From a virus: DNA of 24,880 nt. The stretch is from the IMG/VR virus record IMGVR_UViG_3300047318_000398, positions 1 through 24,880 of that record. One strand, written 5' to 3'. Positions 20,578 to 24,880 of the stretch are shown in pieces. A model generated the notes under the pieces. That model had not been told where the DNA came from. It saw nothing but the letters and a program-made list of their open reading frames with translations, and did not search any database. The stretch's first letter is position 1; every line of letters starts with the position of its first letter. Made by a program: the position numbers and the translations under genes.

Positions 20578-20967
20578 TCAGCGCTGTACGACAGGGCGGT
20601 TGATGTCGCGGTGAATGACGGTCACGGTGTGTCCGCGGCGGCGGAGGCGGCGGGCGAGCTGGTCGGCGACGACGACGGAGCGGTGCCGGCCGCCGGCGCA
20701 TCCGGAGCCGATGACGATTTCCTGGGCGGAGGGTCCGGCGGTATATGCCTGTGCCTGTCGGGCGGTGGCGCGCAGGAGACGGCGGATGCCGGTGGTGGCC
20801 AGGACGGCGCGGCGGACGGGGCTGTCGCGGCCGGTGAGTTCGCGCAGGCGGGGGTTGATGTGGGGGTCGCGGAACGCCCTGCGCAGGTCGAGGGTTATGT
20901 CGGCTTCGGGGGCGGGGCCGTGGAGGTAGCCGAAGGAGATGATCCTGATGCTGATTGGGGCGTTCAT
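20578..20967 (-). CDS. Stand-alone RapZ C-terminal domain protein
   Basis: A 129-residue protein from ATG 20967, whose ATGA overlaps the upstream stop. It matches the C-terminal half of RapZ: RIISFGYLHGPAPEADITLD, LDLRRAFRDPHINPRLRELT, SGCAGGRHRSVVVADQLARR with the GCxGGRHRSV motif (89-98), then VTVIHRDINR (HRDI 119-122). The N-terminal P-loop kinase half of RapZ is absent. In E. coli the RapZ C-domain binds the sRNA GlmZ and RNase E partners. In this setting the ligand is unknown; it might bind a nucleotide, sugar or RNA. It is carried in a mobile-element operon, not next to glmS. Confidence 0.9.
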   Translation of the reverse strand: MNAPISIRIISFGYLHGPAPEADITLDLRRAFRDPHINPRLRELTGRDSPVRRAVLATTGIRRLLRATARQAQAYTAGPSAQEIVIGSGCAGGRHRSVVVADQLARRLRRRGHTVTVIHRDINRPVVQR

Positions 20968-21167
20968 GGCGGGTCCTCATCAGGTCGGTGGGTGGGGACC
21001 GGGCCACGGCGTGGGGGTTGACCGTGGCCCGGCCGTCTGGGGGGGTAGTCGTCGGGTGTGGTGTATGGGGGTTCGAGCTGGGTGCCGGTCTGCTGGCGGG
21101 CGTAGGCGTCGGCTGCCTGGCGTTCCTCGGCCGTGGTGAGGGTGGCGTCGTCGGCGGGCTCGGTCAT
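20964..21167 (-). CDS. 67-residue acidic/proline-rich protein
   Basis: From ATG 21167 (sharing one base with the preceding stop, TGATG) to the ATGA overlap with the RapZ-C gene. It reads TEPADDATLTTAEERQAADA, a short helix, then YARQQTGTQLEPPYTTPDDY and a Pro/Arg-rich tail. It is probably mostly disordered. Tight coupling on both sides indicates the gene is translated. No family recognised. Confidence 0.7.
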   Translation of the reverse strand: MTEPADDATLTTAEERQAADAYARQQTGTQLEPPYTTPDDYPPRRPGHGQPPRRGPVPTHRPDEDPP

Positions 21168-21418
21168 CAGTTGCTGCTCCCGTCCGTGTCGGCCTGGCCC
21201 AGGTGGCTGTGCATCCAGTCGGGCAGGGCCTTCGCGGGCCGGGTGGTGGGCTGGTTGGGGGTGTGCTGCTTGGTGTGGTTGGCCATGAAGGTCCGGTAGT
21301 GCTCGGCCTCGGCTTCGGTCACGCCCCGGAAGCGGATCTGCATGTCGCAGTCGAGGGCGGGGCAGGTGAGGCGCTTGTAGCCGCCGAGCCAGTCGGCGAG
21401 CCTGCGGATGATGGTCAT
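21167..21418 (-). CDS. Small C2H2-like zinc-binding protein
   Basis: An 83-residue protein from ATG 21418. It starts IIRRLADWLGGYKRLTCPAL with Cys pair C-x4-C (CPALDC), followed by HYRTFMANHTKQH, supplying His residues. The spacing resembles a C2H2-type finger. The C-terminus is polar (PDWMHSHLGQADTDGSSN). Such small C/H-rich proteins are frequent in Streptomyces mobile elements. It may bind DNA or a protein partner. It is coupled to the next gene by a one-base overlap. Confidence 0.72.
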   Translation of the reverse strand: MTIIRRLADWLGGYKRLTCPALDCDMQIRFRGVTEAEAEHYRTFMANHTKQHTPNQPTTRPAKALPDWMHSHLGQADTDGSSN

Positions 21419-21440
21419 ATGGGTTTGGCCTCCGGGCGGG

Positions 21441-21599
21441 TCAGCGCAGGTCGCGGGTTGCGGACTTGTCGAGTTCCGCGCGGGACCGGGCGGCGTCCGG
21501 GCGGTTGTAGTCGTTGGCGCAGTCCTGGACGGTGACGGGCTGGTCCCAAGGGATGTCTTCGGGGCGGACGTCGGCCGGCGGGTCGGTGCGGTAGCTCAC
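21441..21599 (-). CDS. 52-residue protein, hypothetical
   Basis: From GTG 21599, overlapping the upstream stop (GTGA), to TGA 21441. It reads SYRTDPPADVRPEDIPWDQP, then VTVQDCANDYNRPDAARSRA and ELDKSATRDLR, an acidic N-terminus with one helix at the end. The 4-base overlap and the steady codon use support translation. I see no known domain. Confidence 0.65.
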   Translation of the reverse strand: MSYRTDPPADVRPEDIPWDQPVTVQDCANDYNRPDAARSRAELDKSATRDLR

Positions 21600-21754
21600 T
21601 GGGCACCGCCGTTGGTGAAGCGGTGGCATGCGGCTGCGGCGGCATCGGCGGCCTTCGCAGCGGCGGTGGCGGCGGCGATCCGCTGCTGGGTCTGCGCGGC
21701 GAGTGCGCGGGCTGCGGCGCCCTGGTCGGCGGGGGCCTGGCGGGGGTCGCTCAC
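21596..21754 (-). CDS. 52-residue Ala-rich helical protein
   Basis: From GTG 21754 (GTGA overlap with the upstream stop) to TGA 21596-21598. It is very Ala-rich (ARALAAQTQQRIAAATAAAK, then AADAAAAACHRFTNGGAQ), predicted as one long helix. It could be an oligomerising or partner-binding peptide. Coupling on both ends supports expression, although composition alone gives no function. Confidence 0.62.
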   Translation of the reverse strand: MSDPRQAPADQGAAARALAAQTQQRIAAATAAAKAADAAAAACHRFTNGGAQ

Positions 21755-21966
21755 AGGGCACCGTCCGGGCGGGGCATGGCGCGGAGGATGTCGGTGACCA
21801 TGTCGGCGGGGAGCAGGCCCTTGTCGATGGCGGCGAGCGACGCGAACTCGCGGGCGATGCGTTCCCGGCCCTGGCCGAGCAGATCCTTGTAGCGGGCGTT
21901 CTCGGCCTCGTTGGTGTCGGCGGCCTTGCGGAGGAGCGTGGCGGCTTCTTCGAGGTAGCGGCTCAC
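21751..21966 (-). CDS. 71-residue coiled-coil protein
   Basis: From GTG 21966 (GTGA overlap with the upstream stop) to TGA 21751-21753. Sequence SRYLEEAATLLRKAADTNEA, then RYKDLLGQGRERIAREFASL and AAIDKGLLPADMVTDILRAM gives a long amphipathic helix followed by a shorter one. It is the first of three consecutive short coupled genes. It may oligomerise or bind the adjacent small proteins. I do not recognise a family. Confidence 0.68.
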   Translation of the reverse strand: MSRYLEEAATLLRKAADTNEAENARYKDLLGQGRERIAREFASLAAIDKGLLPADMVTDILRAMPRPDGAL

Positions 21967-22394
21967 AGGGCGCCGCCGGCGCGGAGGGTGGCGTGGGCGG
22001 AGGCGGCGCGGAGGCGGGTGCGCCAGGCGCGGGTGTAGCCGAGGGGGCGGCGGCGGTGGAGGAGCTGCTCGGCGGTGGAGAGGGTGGCCTTCGCGGCGTG
22101 GATGGTGCCGGCGGGGACGCTGCGGGCGGGGTGGCCGCAGTGGCGGAGGATCGACTCGGCGGTGGCCGGGTCGGTGTGGGGGACCCGGCGGGTGGTGTAG
22201 GTGCAGGCGGTGCAGGTGTAGTGCATGCCGGTGGCGTCGGCGTGGGCGTGGGGGGCGTGGGTGGGCTTGGCGGTGTCGCAGGCGATGCAGGTGGGGGCGT
22301 CGCTCCAGGTGTCGCACTGGGCGCACCGCCAGGTGGCGGCGGCGTGCGTCGGCACGGGGCTGTGCTGGCGGGCGGGCTGATCGGTAACCTGCAT
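21963..22394 (-). CDS. Zinc-ribbon protein, first gene of transfer-like operon
   Basis: A 143-residue protein from ATG 22394; upstream ATGs at 22445 and 22487 are possible but poorly supported. It contains TWRCAQCDTWSDAPTCIACD, a W-x-C-x2-C-x8-C-x2-C finger like RanBP2-type zinc fingers. A second motif, YTCTACTYTTRRVPHTDPAT, with LRHCGHPARS supplies a second Cys/His set. The C-terminus is Arg/Ala-rich and helical (STAEQLLHRRRPLGYTRAWR). It is the first gene after the divergent promoter region. A nucleic-acid-binding role is plausible. Confidence 0.75.
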   Translation of the reverse strand: MQVTDQPARQHSPVPTHAAATWRCAQCDTWSDAPTCIACDTAKPTHAPHAHADATGMHYTCTACTYTTRRVPHTDPATAESILRHCGHPARSVPAGTIHAAKATLSTAEQLLHRRRPLGYTRAWRTRLRAASAHATLRAGGAL

Positions 22395-22433
22395 GGCAAG
22401 ACCTGCCTCTTCGTGAAGGTTGCGGGTGGGTCT

Positions 22434-22473
22434 GGCCCCGGCCATATGGCGTTCGTAGCGCCGGGCCGGGGCC
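22434..22473. repeat. 10-bp inverted repeat in divergent region
   Basis: GGCCCCGGCC (22434-22443) and GGCCGGGGCC (22464-22473) pair, with GGCG/CGCC able to extend the stem inward. It lies in the leader of the minus operon, between its candidate promoter and first gene. On the plus strand CTCTTGTTG follows, so it could also stop plus-strand RNA coming from the left. Confidence 0.6.
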
Positions 22474-22491
22474 CTCTTGTTGTGCAATGCC

Positions 22492-22528
22492 AGAGTTGCA
22501 GAGCCTCTTTACAAACGTCAAGAGGCTC
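22492..22528 (-). promoter_or_regulatory. Candidate promoter and operator of divergent operon
   Basis: The perfect inverted repeat GAGCCTCTT-N10-AAGAGGCTC (22501-22528) covers a minus-strand TTGACG (22516-22521), followed after 18 bases by AACTCT (22492-22497). It ends right at the GGGGAGG ribosome site of the plus-strand regulator gene. A protein bound here could control both directions. No good plus-strand promoter was found. Confidence 0.55.
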
Positions 22529-22543
22529 GGGGAGGATGTTGCC

Positions 22544-22942
22544 GTGCCCAAGAGCCCTGAACCAGAGGGGAGTCCGCGCTTGATGACCGTCACCGAGATC
22601 GCGGCGGAGCACGGGGTCAGCCGCCAGTCGATCCACACGTACCGACGGACCGGTGTCTTCCCTCCGCCTGTCGAGGGTGAGGGCAGCACGCGCCTGCGGT
22701 TCCGTTCGGACGAGGTGGCCGCGTTCTTCGAGGCGAACCCAAAGCAGCCAGGCAAGAAGCGGGGGACCACTCCTCGGGAGCAGCAAGGAGGCCGATCAAT
22801 GACGGTGTATGTGGTGACGATGCGGGTTGAGGCGGAAGCCGAAGTCGATGCGACACAGATTCGAGAGGAGGTCTATGACGCCTGTCGTGACGTGTCGTTC
22901 GGCTTCGACATCACCAGCGTGACCGAGGGGGATGGTTCGTGA
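22544..22942 (+). CDS. Helix-turn-helix regulator, divergent from transfer-like operon
   Basis: A 132-residue protein from GTG 22544, chosen because GGGGAGG lies 8 bases upstream; the ATG at 22487 is upstream of the palindrome. DNA-binding segment: MTVTEIAAEHGVSRQSIHTY, a helix-turn-helix with recognition helix SRQSIHTYRR, then GEGSTRLRFRSDEVAAFFEA, a MerR/AlpA-type wing region. The last 47 residues (MTVYVVTMRVEAEAEVDATQ...) form a separate small alpha/beta domain and can also be made alone from the internal ATG at 22799. It probably represses the minus operon through the palindrome at 22501-22528. Confidence 0.82.
   Translation: MPKSPEPEGSPRLMTVTEIAAEHGVSRQSIHTYRRTGVFPPPVEGEGSTRLRFRSDEVAAFFEANPKQPGKKRGTTPREQQGGRSMTVYVVTMRVEAEAEVDATQIREEVYDACRDVSFGFDITSVTEGDGS
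22799..22942 (+). CDS. Internal in-frame start: 47-residue C-terminal domain made alone
   Basis: AAGGAGG (22785-22791) stands 7 bases before ATG 22799, in the same frame as the regulator. The resulting 47-residue product contains the whole C-terminal domain (MTVYVVTMRVEAEAEV, EEVYDACRDVSFGFDITSVT). Alternatively two genes were fused by loss of a stop codon. A shorter form could act as an inhibitor or partner of the full-length regulator. Confidence 0.55.
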   Translation: MTVYVVTMRVEAEAEVDATQIREEVYDACRDVSFGFDITSVTEGDGS

Positions 22943-23117
22943 GCGAGGACCTGGTGGCGTTCCTGCGGGAGCGCTTCAACTCGCCGAACGCGCCTACGAC
23001 TACCACGAGACCTTCACGAACGGCTCCGCCGCCGCCTTGGAAGGTGCACTCCGCCTGTTCGCGCAGGCCTACGCCGACCACCCCGACTACCGGCCGGAGT
23101 GGGCACCCGACGCCTGA
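22939..23117 (+). pseudogene. Frameshifted DUF6221-like gene remnant
   Basis: GTG 22939 overlaps the regulator stop by 4 bases and begins VSEDLVAFLRERF, the typical start of DUF6221 proteins of Streptomyces. The frame then becomes low-quality, while another frame continues as LQLAERAYDYHETFTNGSAA and ends RLFAQAYADHPDYRPEWAPD, the typical DUF6221 end. Restoring one base after CGGGAGCGC joins them into a protein of about 60 residues, shorter than usual for the family. The central part is also missing. ATG 22932 would read into the second frame but gives an unlikely N-terminus. The shift is real or a sequencing error. Function of the family is unknown. Confidence 0.65.
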
Positions 23118-23134
23118 CCGCCCCCGCACGCGAC

Positions 23135-23165
23135 GACGGCCCCGCCTGGGCAAGGCGGGGCCGTC
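23135..23165. terminator. 12-bp terminator between convergent units
   Basis: GACGGCCCCGCC pairs perfectly with GGCGGGGCCGTC around TGGGCAA. It stands between the end of the plus-strand unit (23117) and the end of the minus-strand kinase gene (23183), so it serves both. Confidence 0.85.
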
Positions 23166-23182
23166 TGCTGTCCGACGCGGGC

Positions 23183-23962
23183 CTACCGGCGCACTGCCGC
23201 CCGAACCTCCCCAGTCAGCGCCCGGTGCCGCGCATTGCTGTGCCGCGCCCCATGCTCACCCACAGCAGCAGCGAGCGCCCGGCACCGCACCTCACACCAC
23301 ACGGCCACGGCGTCAGGGTCAGCCGCGTCCCAGGCCGGAACCGTGCCCGCCCAGTCGCAGGCGTCCCGCGCGGTGTGCCCGTCCTCCATCAGCCGGACCG
23401 CAGCCTCGGCCGTGTCCGCCCACCCGGGGCCCCTGGAGGGCATGGCCCAGTCCACCAGCCACGCCCGGCTGTTGACGAGCAGGTTGTGGGGGTTGATGTC
23501 GCCGTGCACCAGCTGGCTGCCGCTGAGCAGCGCGCGCTCGTCCGGGGTGGTCACGTCCGCCCACTGGTCAGCCCACGCGGATAGCCTGCCGGGCGCGGCC
23601 AACATGCTGCTGCGGGCCAGGACTTCGGCGACGGCCAGCAGGTCGGGCGAGCCGGGGCCGAGGTCGGCGTGCCGGCCGGGGACCGCGTCGAAGGCGATCA
23701 GGTCCCAGCCGTCGGCCTCCGTGCGCCAACGGACCTGCGGGCCGACGCCGGCGGTGTGCGGGGCGACGGCGACCTCTCGGCCGTGGTCGTCGGAGTGGGC
23801 GCTGTTGCCCTTGACGAACACCTTGAGGACGGACGTGGTGAGCACGGCGGCGGTCTGGCAGTTGTAGCCGTACGGGACGTCGCGGGCCGCTGTGACGGGC
23901 CCGGTGTGGGCGGTGACGGCGGCACGGACGGCGGCGGGCAGGTCGGCCCAGAGCGTGCGCAT
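23183..23962 (-). CDS. Aminoglycoside phosphotransferase-family kinase
   Basis: A 259-residue protein from ATG 23962, sharing one base with the stop of the 26-residue gene upstream; the longer frame start lies inside that gene. It has the protein-kinase-like APH fold: possible ATP lysine in SVLKVFVKGN (Lys47/51), Glu63 in HGREVAVA, the catalytic loop LVHGDINPHNLLVN with Asp155 and Asn160, and metal-binding Asp171 in WLVDWAMPSRGPGW. All key residues are present, so it may be active. Substrate cannot be predicted; APH-family proteins phosphorylate antibiotics or small metabolites. It is a separate transcription unit, likely cargo. Confidence 0.88.
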   Translation of the reverse strand: MRTLWADLPAAVRAAVTAHTGPVTAARDVPYGYNCQTAAVLTTSVLKVFVKGNSAHSDDHGREVAVAPHTAGVGPQVRWRTEADGWDLIAFDAVPGRHADLGPGSPDLLAVAEVLARSSMLAAPGRLSAWADQWADVTTPDERALLSGSQLVHGDINPHNLLVNSRAWLVDWAMPSRGPGWADTAEAAVRLMEDGHTARDACDWAGTVPAWDAADPDAVAVWCEVRCRALAAAVGEHGARHSNARHRALTGEVRAAVRR

Positions 23963-24042
23963 CAGCCCTGGGTGGCTCCGCACTTGCGGCAGCGCTGTTT
24001 GCCGCTCCACTGCGTCCATTCATGATCGCAATTGGCGAGCAT
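23962..24042 (-). CDS. 26-residue zinc-ribbon-like microprotein coupled to kinase
   Basis: From ATG 24042 with GGGAGG 5 bases upstream, an ideal ribosome site, to TGA overlapping the ATG of the kinase gene. It has a CxH pair (NCDH) and CRKC near the end with WTQWSGKQ between, which could bind one zinc ion. Similar small C/H peptides are common in Streptomyces mobile elements. Its translation probably drives the kinase gene, which has no ribosome site of its own. A weak -10 (TACGCT, 24074-24079) lies upstream. Confidence 0.7.
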   Translation of the reverse strand: MLANCDHEWTQWSGKQRCRKCGATQG

Positions 24043-24224
24043 CGGAACCTCCCGGGTTGGCGGCAAGGGTCTCAGCGTAGCCAGGGCGGGCGGGGCGCGG
24101 GACGGCGCGAAGGGGGCGCGTGGGGGTACGACGAAGGCCCCGCTGGGCGAGCGGGGCCTTCTGCCCATCTTCGTCTGGCGAGGTGCACTCGGGGGCCAGG
24201 GCCACCGCACGCCAGACCATCAGG
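24043..24224. other. 182-bp gap with terminator and possible promoter
   Basis: Contains the terminator at 24133-24161, a possible TACGCT -10 for the kinase unit, and an 8-bp GTCTGGCG/CGCCAGAC inverted repeat with about 30 bases between in the 24170-24220 part. A low-quality frame crosses the whole stretch through the terminator, and I do not believe it is a gene. Confidence 0.5.
24133..24161 (-). terminator. 12-bp terminator downstream of minus-strand small genes
   Basis: GAAGGCCCCGCT pairs perfectly with AGCGGGGCCTTC around GGGCG. It ends the small-gene unit 24225-24880 and isolates the kinase unit. The minus strand continues with GTCGTACC rather than a U-run, typical of actinobacterial terminators. 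Confidence 0.8.
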
Positions 24225-24431
24225 CTACGCCGCCCGGTCCTTGATCGCGGCGGCCACCGCCAGGAGCGCCGAAGCCACCGCAAGCCGCGAGCGGACCTCG
24301 TTGACCGCGATCAGCTGGTCAAGACTCACATCGCGGGGGCGGCCGTCCGGCAGGGTGGCGACGGCGCGGATATCGCCGAGGGTGTCGTTGATCAGGCTGG
24401 CGGTGTGCTCGTCGGGCGGCAGTTCGTTCAC
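24225..24431 (-). CDS. 68-residue hypothetical protein
   Basis: From GTG 24431, chosen because AAGGAG is 8 bases upstream; GTG 24437 is too close to it. The protein reads NELPPDEHTASLINDTLGDI, then RAVATLPDGRPRDVSLDQLI and ends in an Ala-rich helix, RLAVASALLAVAAAIKDRAA. The TLPDGRPRDV...LIAVNEVRSRLA portion looks well conserved-like in style but I do not recognise a family. It closely follows the zinc-ribbon gene (the ribosome site lies in its end). Confidence 0.7.
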   Translation of the reverse strand: MNELPPDEHTASLINDTLGDIRAVATLPDGRPRDVSLDQLIAVNEVRSRLAVASALLAVAAAIKDRAA

Positions 24432-24433
24432 GG

Positions 24434-24565
24434 TCACTGCTCCTTGCTGGCGGGCTGTTGGCGGTACCTCTCGACGCGGTGGCCGCACATGCACTTCGGA
24501 TCAGCACAATGCGCGGTGCGGGGCAACTGCTGGTCAGCGGCGCGGGCGCACGGTGGGCAGATCAC
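24434..24565 (-). CDS. 43-residue zinc-ribbon-like protein
   Basis: From GTG 24565 with AGGAGG 7 bases upstream, overlapping the upstream stop by 4 bases (GTGA). It has CPPC, then CADPKCMCGH, giving a Cys/His set that could bind one zinc ion, and a polar end (RVERYRQQPASKEQ). It resembles other short zinc proteins in the window. Its real length is set by the ribosome site; the longer frame upstream is a shadow of the next gene. Confidence 0.72.
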   Translation of the reverse strand: MICPPCARAADQQLPRTAHCADPKCMCGHRVERYRQQPASKEQ

Positions 24566-24880
24566 TGGCCAGCCTCCTTCGTGTCGTCGGGGTTGTGGGG
24601 TGTTGCGCCGGCCGCGTAGTCGCCCCAGGCGTGGGTGGAGGCGGAGTTGGGGAGCGGGCCGCGGTGGATGCCGGGGCGGTGGTCGGTGCAGTGGATGACG
24701 GTCTCGAACATGCGCAGGGTCGCGGTGCAGCCGGGCGTCTCGTCCGGGGGCTGGTCGCACCAGTCGTCGATGTCCTCCGCCGGGTCCTCCGCCGGGTCCT
24801 GGCCGTCGAGGGCGGCTTCCAGGTGGGCGGTGTCGATGTCGACGGGGTAGCGGTCGGCGAGGCGTTGGATGGCGGCGAGG
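24562..24880 (-). CDS. Partial gene, acidic hypothetical protein (5' end outside window)
   Basis: The open minus frame enters at the window edge and ends at TGA 24562-24564, giving at least 105 residues: LAAIQRLADRYPVDIDTAHL, then EDPAEDIDDWCDQPPDETPG, CTATLRMFETVIHCTDHRPG and IHRGPLPNSASTHAWGDYAA. Its codon use is strongly G/C at third positions. A 12-base tandem duplication gives DPAEDPAED. Two Cys with Asp/His nearby (HCTDH) could bind metal. Not recognised; the start is beyond the window. Confidence 0.75.
   Translation of the reverse strand, partial: LAAIQRLADRYPVDIDTAHLEAALDGQDPAEDPAEDIDDWCDQPPDETPGCTATLRMFETVIHCTDHRPGIHRGPLPNSASTHAWGDYAAGATPHNPDDTKEAGQ

Noticed and set aside
20227-21021. 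Plus-strand Gly/Val-rich frame opposite RapZ-C gene
   Set aside because: Low-complexity shadow; RapZ motifs on the minus strand are unmistakable.
21596-22786. Minus-strand frame of 396 codons running through mini-genes
   Set aside because: Pro/Thr-rich nonsense; three coupled genes in other frames explain the region.
24020-24283. Minus-strand frame crossing the terminator at 24133-24161
   Set aside because: Runs through a perfect terminator and overlaps the well-supported microprotein; no ribosome site.
1-24880. tRNA or rRNA genes, integrase, lysis cassette, replication gene
   Set aside because: Looked for and not found; no cloverleaf-like sequence with conserved T-loop and no recombinase, lysin or helicase motifs in credible frames.

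Overview
The window looks like a piece of a temperate, tailed (siphovirus-type) actinophage or prophage from Streptomyces or a close relative. The sequence is very GC-rich, with strong G/C preference at third codon positions. GTG starts are common, and neighbouring genes are often coupled by GTGA, ATGA or TGATG overlaps. Nearly everything reads on the minus strand. No integrase, repressor, lysis, replication or TraB-type gene was found inside the window.

Region 1 (1-15149, minus) is a phage late operon in the usual head-to-tail order, read from high to low coordinates: HNH endonuclease, a probable cos/packaging region, small and large terminase, HK97-type portal, prohead protease, major capsid protein, three small head proteins, an SGNH hydrolase/fibre protein, head-tail connector, tail terminator-like protein, two small structural proteins, tail tube protein, a gp10-like protein, tail assembly chaperones made through a -1 frameshift on GGGAAAC, and a tape measure protein cut by the window edge. 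A candidate promoter with an overlapping inverted repeat (about 15210-15247) could drive the block. A plus-strand membrane-protein gene with its own apparent leaderless promoter (4691-5077) is inserted in the tail region as a moron.

Region 2 (15244-17034) holds small DNA-binding and zinc-binding accessory genes, including one plus-strand gene and a protein with 14 cysteines, separated by strong hairpin terminators.

Region 3 (16522-22394, minus) is a long operon that resembles the spread/transfer (Spd-like) clusters of Streptomyces plasmids and integrative conjugative elements rather than a phage early region. It carries four membrane proteins, a stand-alone RapZ C-terminal domain and a series of 52-83 residue proteins coupled stop-to-start. 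It is divergent from a plus-strand helix-turn-helix regulator (22544-22942). The shared control region has a perfect 9-bp inverted repeat over a candidate promoter. Phage late genes beside plasmid-like transfer genes suggest a phage-plasmid, a hybrid element, or two adjacent elements; the window cannot decide between these.

Region 4 (22939-24880) is accessory cargo: a frameshifted DUF6221-like remnant, an aminoglycoside-phosphotransferase-family kinase coupled to a 26-residue zinc-ribbon peptide, and further short proteins, with strong terminators between units.
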